A stretch of 64,000 nucleotides of DNA, from contig JBBIKW010000011.1 in assembly GCA_037445225.1 (NCBI GenBank), positions 62,001 through 126,000 on the forward strand. Direction: 5' to 3'. Below the pieces are notes generated by a model, which was not told where the DNA came from, did no database searches, and saw only the letters and a list, made by a program, of their open reading frames with translations. The position numbers and the translations under genes were made by a program. Below, one piece after another: positions 18,042-25,961 of the stretch (within the stretch, counting starts at the first letter, position 1; every line of letters starts with the position of its first letter). The DNA is from M3007 sp037445225 (lineage in GTDB: Bacteria > Bacteroidota > Bacteroidia > Chitinophagales > Saprospiraceae).

Positions 18042-19238
18042 ATGCTGCTAACGGTGTTCGGTGAGACATTGATCGACCCTTCGGCCATTGCGCAGATAGA
18101 GCGCTGTCTGACTACACCGGAAGACAGGGCTGTGCTTACTGCCGATGCACATGTTGGCTATGGGCATCCCATCGGCGGGGTGGTGGCGTATCGCGACAAG
18201 ATCAGCCTCTCCGGAGTAGGTTTCGATATCGCTTGCGGCAATAAGGCTTGCCAGACGAATATCCGCGCTGCGGACGTCGATGTGGAAAACATCATGGACG
18301 AGATCTTCCGCCAAATCGGCTTTGGCATCGGTCGCCCCAACCCCAAGCCGGTAGACCATCCTGTTTTAGACCATATTGCTCGAGCGTCTTTTAAGCCGCA
18401 GCGCGCCCTGCTTCCCTTAGCGGCCGAGCAATTGGGCACGGTAGGCGCGGGAAATCACTTTATCGACCTGTTCGAGGACGAGGAGGGTTGGCTATGGGTG
18501 GGCGTTCACTTTGGGTCTCGCGGCTTTGGCCATAAGACGACGACGGGATTTATCGCCCTGTCGAAGGGCAAGCGCTTCGACGAATACGTGCCCGAAGGAG
18601 GCATGTTCTCTCCACCAATCCTCTTTGATGTCGACAGTGCCTTGGGGCAAGACTACTTAGCGGCCATCCAACTGGCTGGTGAGTATGCCTATGCCGGGCG
18701 AGATACAGTAGTGCAAAAAGTACTCGACATCTTGGGCGCCCAGGCTGTCTTTGAAGTGCATAACCACCACAACTTCCTCTGGATAGAAGAGCACTTCGGT
18801 CAAAAGTATTACGTTGTACGCAAAGGAGCTACTCCGGCCTTTCCCGGTCAGTACGGTTTTATCGGCGCCAACATGGCCGACGTATCCGTCATCATTCGCG
18901 GAGTGGACAGCCCCTTGAGCCGCAAGGGTCTTTTCTCTACCGTGCATGGCGCAGGTCGTGTGCTCAGTCGCACTCAAGCGGCTGGAAAGCGGCGTTGGAA
19001 AAATGGGAAAATACAGTATTTATCGGAGGGCATCGTGCGCTGGGACAACGTGCGCAAGTTGATGAAACAACGCAACATCGCTTTGCGCGGAGGTGCACCC
19101 GACGAAGCGCCGGAGTGCTACAAGCCGCTCGATGAGGTTTTGAAATATCACGAAGGGACGATCGAGGTGGTTCACCGGCTGCGGCCCATTGGCGTCGCTA
19201 TGGCACCCGCCGATGTATACGATCCGTACAAGGATTAA
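18042..19238 (+). CDS. rtcB: RtcB-family RNA ligase
   Basis: A 398-residue GTP- and metal-dependent RNA ligase that joins 2',3'-cyclic phosphate or 3'-phosphate ends to 5'-OH ends in RNA repair or tRNA splicing. Recognisable family motifs: DAHVGYGHPIGGV (near residues 31-43), GVGFDIACGNKA with the metal Cys, GAGNHFIDL, HFGSRGFGH, EVHNHHN, RKGATPAF, GANMADVSVI, and STVHGAGRVLSR, whose His is the guanylylated nucleophile. Length matches the roughly 400-residue family. Start at the ATG at 18042 with only LTVFGETLIDPSA before the conserved core. No archease or RtcA is nearby. In bacteria the gene is often linked to tRNA or rRNA damage repair, but the context here gives no hint. Confidence 0.92.
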   Translation: MLLTVFGETLIDPSAIAQIERCLTTPEDRAVLTADAHVGYGHPIGGVVAYRDKISLSGVGFDIACGNKACQTNIRAADVDVENIMDEIFRQIGFGIGRPNPKPVDHPVLDHIARASFKPQRALLPLAAEQLGTVGAGNHFIDLFEDEEGWLWVGVHFGSRGFGHKTTTGFIALSKGKRFDEYVPEGGMFSPPILFDVDSALGQDYLAAIQLAGEYAYAGRDTVVQKVLDILGAQAVFEVHNHHNFLWIEEHFGQKYYVVRKGATPAFPGQYGFIGANMADVSVIIRGVDSPLSRKGLFSTVHGAGRVLSRTQAAGKRRWKNGKIQYLSEGIVRWDNVRKLMKQRNIALRGGAPDEAPECYKPLDEVLKYHEGTIEVVHRLRPIGVAMAPADVYDPYKD

Positions 19239-19273
19239 GGAACAAATAATGCCCAGTAACACCCGCGACAACC

Positions 19274-19281
19274 TATTTTTG
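19274..19281 (+). promoter_or_regulatory. -7 promoter box (TATTTTTG) for the EEP-family gene
   Basis: An exact TAnnTTTG match 42 bases upstream of the ATG at 19324; this placement also supports that start over the upstream in-frame codons. Confidence 0.55.
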
Positions 19282-19323
19282 CCGACATCCTTCAAGTATG
19301 CAGACCATCACCTTTGGCATCGT

Positions 19324-20364
19324 ATGAAAAAAACTCTATGGGTCGCATTGCTGGCCGCCTGGTGTGCAGAGAGTATTGCCCAGCGCACCGAGTACGAGGT
19401 GGCTGCTATTGGCTTTTACAACTTGGAAAACCTTTTTGACACGCTCCCCAGCGAGACGACGAACGACCGCGATTTCCTGCCGCAGGGCCGCTTGGCTTGG
19501 AACAGCGAAAAATATTGGTCTAAGCAAGCCAACATGGCCAAAGTGATCAGCCAGCTGGCTACCGATGTCACTCCCGATGGTGTAGCCTTGTTAGGAGTGG
19601 CAGAAGCGGAGAACCGCGCCGTCTTGGAGGATTTGGTCGCTCAGCCCGCCTTAAAAGAACGCAACTATCAGATCGTTCACTACGAGTCTCCAGACGAGCG
19701 CGGCATTGACGTAGCGCTGCTGTACCAACCCAAGTATTTTCGCGTATTAGGCTCCCAAGCGATACCGGTACCACTCCAAGATCCTCAGACCGGCGCTCGG
19801 GATTTTACGCGCGACGTGCTCTATGTGGCAGGGCTATTTCAGGGCGATACGCTGCACGTGATGGTATGCCATTGGCCCTCGCGTCGAGGTGGCGAGACCG
19901 GCTCCGTTTGGATGCGAGCAGCGGCAGCTCAGGTGTGTCGGAACGTGGCCGACAGCTTGCTGGCGCGAAACGAGCTGGCCAAGATCATCGTCATGGGCGA
20001 TTTAAACGACGACCCCATCAACCCGAGCCTGACCAAAGTACTGCGCGCTGCTAAGAGCACCGATAAAATGGCAGCGGGCGACCTCTATAATCCCATGTAC
20101 TCCCTCTATCAGAGTGGGAACGGCACGTTGGCCTATCGCGACTCGTGGAATTTGTTTGACCAAGTTATTGTCTCGAAAGGCTTAGTGTGGAAACAAGCCG
20201 GAGGGTGGCAGCTACTGCGCGCGGTCGTTTTTCGAGAATCCTGGATGTTTCAGGAAGAAGGCGCTTTCCGCGGTTATCCCCTGCGCACCTTTGTCGGCGA
20301 TATGTTTTTAAACGGCTACAGCGACCACCTTCCCGTATATATCTTGGTGGTAAAGAAGAAGTAG
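19324..20364 (+). CDS. Exported endonuclease/exonuclease/phosphatase (EEP) family protein
   Basis: A 346-residue DNase I-like fold protein. The start at 19324 gives signal peptide MKKTLWVALLAAWCAESIAQ. Metal and catalytic elements are in order: FYNLENLFDT (Asn), GVAEAENR (catalytic Glu), DVALLYQP, VMVCHWPSRRGGE (His), IVMGDLNDDP (Asp/Asn pair) and the C-terminal GYSDHLPVYI (Asp-His). All key positions are present, so an active phosphodiesterase or phosphatase is likely, acting in the periplasm or outside the cell. Bacteroidota carry several such exported EEP proteins; the substrate (nucleic acid, inositol phosphate or lipid headgroup) cannot be read. It is convergent with the transaldolase-like gene with 11 bases between. 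Confidence 0.9.
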   Translation: MKKTLWVALLAAWCAESIAQRTEYEVAAIGFYNLENLFDTLPSETTNDRDFLPQGRLAWNSEKYWSKQANMAKVISQLATDVTPDGVALLGVAEAENRAVLEDLVAQPALKERNYQIVHYESPDERGIDVALLYQPKYFRVLGSQAIPVPLQDPQTGARDFTRDVLYVAGLFQGDTLHVMVCHWPSRRGGETGSVWMRAAAAQVCRNVADSLLARNELAKIIVMGDLNDDPINPSLTKVLRAAKSTDKMAAGDLYNPMYSLYQSGNGTLAYRDSWNLFDQVIVSKGLVWKQAGGWQLLRAVVFRESWMFQEEGAFRGYPLRTFVGDMFLNGYSDHLPVYILVVKKK

Positions 20365-20375
20365 CGAGCATTTAG

Positions 20376-21038
20376 CTAGCCATTCGCCTTTCGGTGGTCG
20401 GCTAAGAACTTGGCCAGTCCGATGTCGGTTAGAGGATGCTGGAGTAATCCCAAGAGTACGCTCAAAGGGCAAGTGACGGCATCCGCCCCAGCTTTAGCGG
20501 CTTCTACGATGTGGAGCGGGCTGCGAATGCTGGCAGCTAAGATAGAAGTCTCGAAGCCGGTGGTGGCATAGAGCTCGGCGATTTCTCTAATGAGATCGAC
20601 CCCATTCCATCCGATATCGTCTATGCGTCCAATAAACGGTGAGACGTAGGTGGCGCCCGCCTTAGCAGCTAACAGGGCTTGGCCAGCAGAAAACACCAAG
20701 GTGCAGTTGGTGCGAATGCCCGCTTCAGCAAAGTAGGCAATCGCTTGGATGCCATCGCGGATCATTGGCACTTTGACGACGATGTTCTCGTGCAGGTCGG
20801 CCAGTCGCTTGCCTTCTTCCACTATTCCTTTGAAATCCGTCGCGATCACTTCTGCGCTGACATCGCAGTCTTCACCTACGATCTCGCAAATGGTTCGGTA
20901 GTGCTTGAGGATTTCTTTCTCTCCGACAATTCCCTCTTTTGCCATCAAAGAGGGGTTGGTCGTGACGCCATCGAGAATACCTAAGGCTGCAGCCTCTCGT
21001 ATCTGGTCTAAGTTAGCCGTATCGACAAAGAAAAGCAT
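20376..21038 (-). CDS. Fructose-6-phosphate aldolase / small transaldolase (TalC/FSA family)
   Basis: A 220-residue single-domain TIM barrel. MLFFVDTANLDQIREA at the N-terminus, the GVTTNPSLMAKEG loop (residues 24-36), the Schiff-base lysine in NIVVKVPM (Lys89), NCTLVFSAGQALLAAKAGATYVSPF and the C-terminal ADAVTCPLSVLLGLLQHPLTD all match the TalC/FSA subfamily, which is shorter than classical transaldolase. Role: transfer of a dihydroxyacetone unit in the non-oxidative pentose phosphate pathway, or fructose-6-phosphate cleavage. The two activities cannot be separated from motifs alone. It lies 31 bases downstream of the SRP RNA on the same strand with no obvious promoter of its own, so read-through from the SRP RNA promoter is possible. 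Confidence 0.92.
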   Translation of the reverse strand: MLFFVDTANLDQIREAAALGILDGVTTNPSLMAKEGIVGEKEILKHYRTICEIVGEDCDVSAEVIATDFKGIVEEGKRLADLHENIVVKVPMIRDGIQAIAYFAEAGIRTNCTLVFSAGQALLAAKAGATYVSPFIGRIDDIGWNGVDLIREIAELYATTGFETSILAASIRSPLHIVEAAKAGADAVTCPLSVLLGLLQHPLTDIGLAKFLADHRKANG

Positions 21039-21069
21039 AAAAATGATGCGCTAAAGCGTAAACGAAAAT

Positions 21070-21151
21070 GCGCCGGACACACCGCTCGACCGCATTACCC
21101 TTGCTGCGTTTCCGCCCTGGGGGAGTTTTGCAGGAGCTGGTCGCCCAGCGC
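21070..21151 (-). ncRNA. ffs: Signal recognition particle RNA (4.5S, small bacterial type)
   Basis: Read on the minus strand, the segment contains the universal SRP domain IV loop: CAGGGCGGAAACGCAGCAAGG, with the GGAA tetraloop and the asymmetric GCAGCA bulge. The distal ends pair as GCGCTGG with CCGGCGC, closing a single long hairpin, as in 4.5S RNA. An exact -7 box (21156-21163) lies 4 bases upstream of the paired 5' end, which fits a transcription start at about 21150. The RNA partners with Ffh to target membrane proteins. Exact ends may extend a few bases on each side; ATTTTCG follows the 3' stem. Confidence 0.93.
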
Positions 21152-21155
21152 GAGG

Positions 21156-21163
21156 CAAAGGTA
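21156..21163 (-). promoter_or_regulatory. -7 promoter box (TACCTTTG) for the SRP RNA
   Basis: An exact TAnnTTTG match positioned so that transcription would begin at the first paired base of the SRP RNA. Confidence 0.75.
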
Positions 21164-21205
21164 GCGCATAAAAAAAAAACTCGACGAGGGTATTTTTTGC
21201 TCGGC

Positions 21206-21213
21206 TATCTTTG
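21206..21213 (+). promoter_or_regulatory. -7 promoter box (TATCTTTG) for the SF1 helicase gene
   Basis: An exact TAnnTTTG match 44 bases upstream of the ATG at 21258, divergent from the SRP RNA promoter. A T-rich stretch (TATTTTTTG) precedes it. Confidence 0.65.
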
Positions 21214-21257
21214 CCCGTTATCTCTTTGGTTGTTAATGCTCAAATTGCACCAAGTGC

Positions 21258-24200
21258 ATGCAAGAGAAAAGCACAGATAATCCGAGCAATGTGCGCTCGG
21301 GAGAAGAGCAGGCTCCTTCGTTGACGTATAGCTCGGCAGCGCTCTCCTGGATGCAGACGCTGCCCAGTTCGCTGGAAAGGGTGGATCTGTTTGCCTTGAA
21401 CAACGGCGACTTCGCTATTCGCCTCATTCGCCAGTTGTTCAGCGGACCCTATTTCGAAATCGAAGTCGAAGCGATGCACCCCGCATCGATATGGTTCAAT
21501 CACTTTTACTTCGAAGCGCGCAACCGAGAAAAAGTGTTTGGAACGCGCAACCTCCATGTGGGTTACCCTATGGTATTTTGCCGTTTAGGCGACCGGGCTA
21601 TTAGCGCACCGTTGTTTTTATGGCAGCTTCACTTAGAGCCACACGCTCATAAACCCGATTGCTGGAGCGTCCAACGTTCTGAGAGCTACCAAGTGTTGCC
21701 CAACCATCCGTTTCTGCATTGGATAGATCGAGAATACCAGACCCGCTTTTCCGCGCGCGCTCGGGCTCTTACCGAGCGGCCTTGGATAGAACCCAGTTTG
21801 CTGTCGGCTTTTGTCGATACGGTGCGTCAACAGTTAGCCCTGACAGAAGAGGGGCTGCCTTTGAGTATTCAGCCGAATCCGACAGCAGCAGAATTGCCCC
21901 ATACACAGGTGGAAAAACAGCTGCGCTGGTCGGCTGTGATGGGCATCTTTCCCACACTGCCGCGCACTATCTCAGCAGAGGCTCCGGCGGTAAAGGCGGT
22001 GCAACAAAGCGGTCTTACTTGGCAGCACTCGCTAACCCTTTTGTCGTTAGACCCTTCGCAACGCCGCATCTTGCAGGCGGCCCAGCAAAACGCTCTTACA
22101 GTAGTGGAAGGCGCCTCCGGTACGGGCAAGACATACCTGTTGGCTGCTGTCGTGGCCAATGCCCTCGCTAACGGGAAGAAGTGTTTAGTTGTCTCTAAAA
22201 GTATTCAGGCGCTTCGGCGAGCGCAGAAATTCTTGATCGACTGCGCCATCGGCGACCTTTCATTTGTGGTGCGCGATACCGACAGCGACCGCCCGATGTT
22301 GCTAGACATGCTGCGCGCCGTCGCTGAAAGAAAGGTCAAGGCCTCGCCGGAAATTCAAGCATTTCCGCCTCTTCTTCACAGAACCCTGCGCCACCTTCGC
22401 CAATTGGACAACGCCTGGGAGGCTCTTCACCAACCACTCCTGGCGAAACACCACTTTTCCGACTTAGTGGGGATGTTTATGAAGGCCAACCGCGCCGAAA
22501 GTAAAGCGCTCTTGTTGGCACAGCTCAACCCAGCCGACTTTGCCTTTACCGAAGAAGAATATCTCCGCATCAAACAAGCTATCTTCGACAGCGAACCGCT
22601 GTTCCGCCGCTTCCCTACCCTACAACACCCGCTAAACCAACTCAAACACAGCATCTTCTTGGAGCGATCTGCCGACGACGGCTTAGCCTGGACAGAAACG
22701 CAGGTGCAGCTGCTGCTCCAAAAAGCTACAGCCCTTCACCATCGCTATATTGCCAAAACCAATGAATACACAGAAGCACTAACGGAACACTACGAACAAC
22801 ACTACGCAGACCTATCGGCCATCGTCCAACGCATCCAAGAAGCGCTGGAAGACGGCGTGCAGCGCTTCGGTGCCGACTTCGAAAAACCGCTCTCCACTGC
22901 AGAAAAAGTATACGGCGTTTTTTCCGACCGCTACCGACAAATCGTCGAGGCCAAGGAAAAGATGAGCGCCTACTTTAGGCAGTTGTATCAAGAGCATCAG
23001 CGCTATAAGTACTTCGAGTTCGATTTCCCTTCGCCTCTCGATGCCACCCAATTGCCTCAAATTGCAGAAAGCACTCGTGCTTACGAGAAGGCGCTGCGCC
23101 AATGGCTGCGCAATATCCCTGCCCTATTGCGCGAGGAAATGCGCCGTCTGAACAGTCGGAGCGTCCATCCCGAGATGGCAGTCAACTTTCGCGAGGCCAT
23201 CAGCGAATTGGAAACGGCCTTGGACGACTTTCTCATCGAGTTCAACGAAAGCGGGCTCTACGAGGAGGCGTTCAAACACGAGATGCTCACCTTGCCCAAG
23301 CGCCAGGAGTTCTTGGAAGGCCTTATCGAGCGCCTGGAAGAAACCCAGTTTTACTTGCGCGATTTCCACGACTTTTATATCTGGCAACGCCACTGGCTGC
23401 GCCTCTCTCCGCCGGAACAGCATACTGTTCGAGCGCTATGCAAGATTAAACCCCGAGATTGGGCCGCAGCTTTTGACAGCTGGTACTTGCACTTTTTTTT
23501 GCAAAAACACTATCGACCCGAATTTTTATGGCAGGAGGATACTCTACGAGCTTACTTAGAAGACAAGAAAGCCCTGGACCGCCTTTTCCCCGAGCAAATA
23601 CGCCTCTTGTGGAACGGACGCAAAAACGCTGCCCTTAAAAATTTGCGTGCCACAAACCCAGACGCCTATCAGACTTGGTTCGGCAAAAACAACCGAACCC
23701 TCGCCTTGCAGCGCAAATCGGAAGAGCTGTTTGAAAAATACCTGGTCCCCCTCTCGGAAACCCTTCCGGCGCTCTTTGTGACACCAGCAGTGGCATTGGA
23801 TGTGGTGCGTGCTTCCCATGTTAAGTACGACATCGTATTGGTTGACGAAGCCCATAATATTCCCAAGCAAGAGTGCTACCACCTTTTTGGCTTAGGCAGT
23901 AGCTTGGTCGTCTTTGGCGATGCCAAACAGGACATGACGCCCTTAGAAGAAGATGACTTCTTAGAGTACTGCAAGTCGTTGGGTTGTGCTACGTATACCT
24001 TGGAGTACCAACACCAGAACACGCCGGAGGAATGGCTTCGCTTCAATCAAATAGCCTTTGGGACGCCGTTCAAACGCTTGCCCTCTGCCCTATCGGCTCG
24101 CGACGTGACGGTAGTCGCTAACGTAGAGGGCCGCTACGACGAGCAGACGGGCACCAATGAAGCGGAAGTGCGGCAGATCATGGACTGGCTCAACCTAATT

Positions 24201-25019
24201 GAGCCCACACGAGCTAAGACGTATCCCGTAGTGGCTATTGCTTGCGCCACGGTGGAGCAGCGCGATCTCATTGCCAGCCAGCTGCTCAAGATTCGGCAGC
24301 GCAAGTTGGCGGGACACGAGAAGATCCAGCAGCTGCATCTGAACGGCTTAGGCGTATACCAATTCGCAGAGTTGCAAGGGCAGCACGTAGACGTGCTGCT
24401 CATTTCTATGGTACACGGGCTGGTAGACGCTCGCGGCACGCTGACGCAACACCTGCACTTTTGGAACACCCCGGTGGGCTTCAACCAGCTGCACGTACTC
24501 ATGACGCGAGCCACCCAGCGGATTTACATCGCGCATTCCATTCCAGCAGGTCTGTATACCGCTCTGGCTGCCAACAAGAACTTGCGCGGCACCTGTGTCT
24601 TGTCGCACCTGGTTACTTTCGGCGAGCTCATTCAGCAAGGCCAGCGTCAAGCCGCTGAAGAACAGCTCTTGCGCATGCGCGAACTGCTGGAATATCCGGA
24701 AGAGATGTTGACTACTACGCTGTTTGCTGCAGAGGTAGAACACGCTCTTCGCCCTTATTTCTCTTCCGGCCAGCTGGTCAAAAACGCAGACCTCAATGGC
24801 GTCATCGTTCCCACCTTGGTCGATAACGGGCAGGTGCGGCGCTTGCTCTTGTACGACGGCGTCTATGCGCCGACGACAGTGCCCTCTTACGAATGGGAAG
24901 AGCGCATGCGCCAATATTTTGCCCAGATTGGCATCGAGTCGATACCGACTTTTTCGGCCCAATGGTGGAAAAGCCCGCGCCAAGAGGCGCGCAAATTGGC
25001 GGCCCGACTACTGTCGTAA
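21258..25019 (+). CDS. Large SF1 (UPF1/DNA2-like) helicase with DUF4011-like N-terminus and nuclease-like C-terminus
   Basis: A 1253-residue cytosolic ATPase. Residues about 30-170 resemble DUF4011 (motifs FEARNREKVFGTRNLHVGYP, then a RAISAPLFLWQLHLEP-type strand). Motif Q/I follows: LDPSQRRILQAAQ and Walker A GASGTGKT at about 285-292. Motif Ia is KCLVVSKSIQALRRA. About 560 charged, mostly helical and coiled-coil residues separate Walker A from Walker B VLVDEAHNIPKQ (about 860-870). Motif III is LVVFGDAKQDM. Motifs V and VI lie in LLISMVHGLVD and GFNQLHVLMTRATQRIYIAHS. The last 90 residues (LLLYDGVYA, WEERMRQYF, IPTFSAQWWKSPRQEA) look like a Vsr/MTES_1575-type nuclease fold with the usual catalytic set incomplete. 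It precedes plsC by 18 bases. Helicase identity is strong; DUF4011 and nuclease-like calls are pattern-based inference. Confidence 0.82.
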   Translation: MQEKSTDNPSNVRSGEEQAPSLTYSSAALSWMQTLPSSLERVDLFALNNGDFAIRLIRQLFSGPYFEIEVEAMHPASIWFNHFYFEARNREKVFGTRNLHVGYPMVFCRLGDRAISAPLFLWQLHLEPHAHKPDCWSVQRSESYQVLPNHPFLHWIDREYQTRFSARARALTERPWIEPSLLSAFVDTVRQQLALTEEGLPLSIQPNPTAAELPHTQVEKQLRWSAVMGIFPTLPRTISAEAPAVKAVQQSGLTWQHSLTLLSLDPSQRRILQAAQQNALTVVEGASGTGKTYLLAAVVANALANGKKCLVVSKSIQALRRAQKFLIDCAIGDLSFVVRDTDSDRPMLLDMLRAVAERKVKASPEIQAFPPLLHRTLRHLRQLDNAWEALHQPLLAKHHFSDLVGMFMKANRAESKALLLAQLNPADFAFTEEEYLRIKQAIFDSEPLFRRFPTLQHPLNQLKHSIFLERSADDGLAWTETQVQLLLQKATALHHRYIAKTNEYTEALTEHYEQHYADLSAIVQRIQEALEDGVQRFGADFEKPLSTAEKVYGVFSDRYRQIVEAKEKMSAYFRQLYQEHQRYKYFEFDFPSPLDATQLPQIAESTRAYEKALRQWLRNIPALLREEMRRLNSRSVHPEMAVNFREAISELETALDDFLIEFNESGLYEEAFKHEMLTLPKRQEFLEGLIERLEETQFYLRDFHDFYIWQRHWLRLSPPEQHTVRALCKIKPRDWAAAFDSWYLHFFLQKHYRPEFLWQEDTLRAYLEDKKALDRLFPEQIRLLWNGRKNAALKNLRATNPDAYQTWFGKNNRTLALQRKSEELFEKYLVPLSETLPALFVTPAVALDVVRASHVKYDIVLVDEAHNIPKQECYHLFGLGSSLVVFGDAKQDMTPLEEDDFLEYCKSLGCATYTLEYQHQNTPEEWLRFNQIAFGTPFKRLPSALSARDVTVVANVEGRYDEQTGTNEAEVRQIMDWLNLIEPTRAKTYPVVAIACATVEQRDLIASQLLKIRQRKLAGHEKIQQLHLNGLGVYQFAELQGQHVDVLLISMVHGLVDARGTLTQHLHFWNTPVGFNQLHVLMTRATQRIYIAHSIPAGLYTALAANKNLRGTCVLSHLVTFGELIQQGQRQAAEEQLLRMRELLEYPEEMLTTTLFAAEVEHALRPYFSSGQLVKNADLNGVIVPTLVDNGQVRRLLLYDGVYAPTTVPSYEWEERMRQYFAQIGIESIPTFSAQWWKSPRQEARKLAARLLS

Positions 25020-25037
25020 ACGCCCGCCCTACCAGTT

Positions 25038-25781
25038 ATGCGGTTCGCACGCGCCCTTTTTCGCCTACTTTACTTTGTTGGCTTTGCCGTAGCATTTATC
25101 GGACGAGCCCAACTCCACCGGTGGTGGTATCGAACCGAGAGCACCCAGTGGGCCTTGGATTTTCGCCGGCGGTGGGTGCGCCGATATTTGCTCCCTGTCC
25201 TGGGCATACGCCTGCGCCTAGTGGGCCGCCCACCCCAGATGACTTGCCTCTTTGTAGGCAATCATCGCTCGTACATAGACCCCGTTTTAGTGTGTGCAGA
25301 AGTCTTAGGGTTCCCCTTATCCAAAGCCGAAGTGCGCCGTTGGCCGCTCATTGGGAAAGGCATACAGCTCACCGGTATTCTCTTTGTGCAGCGCGAAAGT
25401 ACCCATAGCCGCAAAGAAGCCATCGAAGCCATCGCCGACCGACTTCGCCAGGGATACTCCGTCATTCTATTTCCCGAGGGGACTACCCACGCCAACGCGC
25501 GCACACGCCCCTTTCGACCGGGAGCGTTCAAAACAGCGGTGGAAGAAGGGGTGCCCATCGCTCCCGTGGCCATAGACTACCGCGATGCGAGCGCGTATTG
25601 GTTGGACAACGATACCTTTTTGGCCCATTTCCTGCGCTGCTTTGGCGCTCCTCACATCGACGCAGCCCTCCATTTTGGCCCACCCATACAGGCTACAGAC
25701 GCCCTGGAAGCATTGACCTCGGCGCAACAGTGGATAGACGAACAGTTGCGCTTGATACGGCAAAATTTTTCGTCGACATAG
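25038..25781 (+). CDS. plsC: 1-acyl-sn-glycerol-3-phosphate acyltransferase
   Basis: A 247-residue membrane-associated acyltransferase that adds the second acyl chain to lysophosphatidic acid in phospholipid synthesis. The PlsC motifs are present in order: the catalytic GNHRSYIDP (NHxxxxD, about residues 73-81), the GILFVQRES block, the substrate-binding LFPEGTTHANARTRPFRPG (about 144-162) and VPIAPVAIDYR. An N-terminal hydrophobic segment (residues 5-23) anchors it to the membrane. It lies 18 bases after the helicase stop, so they are probably one transcript, although no functional link is evident. An imperfect inverted repeat AGCCCA...TGGGCT (25780-25800) overlaps its stop and may aid termination. 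Confidence 0.92.
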   Translation: MRFARALFRLLYFVGFAVAFIGRAQLHRWWYRTESTQWALDFRRRWVRRYLLPVLGIRLRLVGRPPQMTCLFVGNHRSYIDPVLVCAEVLGFPLSKAEVRRWPLIGKGIQLTGILFVQRESTHSRKEAIEAIADRLRQGYSVILFPEGTTHANARTRPFRPGAFKTAVEEGVPIAPVAIDYRDASAYWLDNDTFLAHFLRCFGAPHIDAALHFGPPIQATDALEALTSAQQWIDEQLRLIRQNFSST

Positions 25782-25813
25782 CCCAATAATCGGCTGGGCT
25801 TGTGCTTTGTGCT

Positions 25814-25821
25814 TATCTTTG
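25814..25821 (+). promoter_or_regulatory. -7 promoter box (TATCTTTG) for tRNA-Arg
   Basis: An exact TAnnTTTG match 17 bases upstream of the mature tRNA, with TTTG/TTG elements near -33. Confidence 0.75.
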
Positions 25822-25838
25822 CCGGCGCTTCCAGACTT

Positions 25839-25910
25839 GGTCCCGTAGTTCAATGGATAGAACGTAAGCCTCCGGAGCTTAAGATAGTGGTTCGATTCCA
25901 CTCGGGACTA
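25839..25910 (+). tRNA. tRNA-Arg (anticodon CCG)
   Basis: It folds as a cloverleaf: acceptor GGTCCCG/CGGGACT (first pair G-U), D arm GTTC...GAAC, anticodon stem TAAGC/GCTTA with loop CTCCGGA giving anticodon CCG (codon CGG), and T arm AGTGG-TTCGATT-CCACT. The 3' CCA is not encoded (CCC follows the discriminator A). Confidence 0.93.
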
Positions 25911-25913
25911 CCC

Positions 25914-25955
25914 AAAAAAAGGCGAGCGACGGCAAAGAGCATCTCTGCCGTCGCT
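25914..25955 (-). terminator. Intrinsic terminator after fhs (possibly bidirectional)
   Basis: The 10-bp stem AGCGACGGCA/TGCCGTCGCT (25925-25934 with 25946-25955) is followed on the minus strand by CGCCTTTTTTT. In the plus direction the same hairpin, followed by TTCCCTTT, could end the tRNA-Arg transcript. Confidence 0.75.
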
Positions 25956-25961
25956 TTCCCT

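Noticed and set aside
24348..24983. A 211-codon minus-strand frame within the helicase gene
   Set aside because: Shadow of the helicase C-terminal region, with low-complexity translation and no start context.
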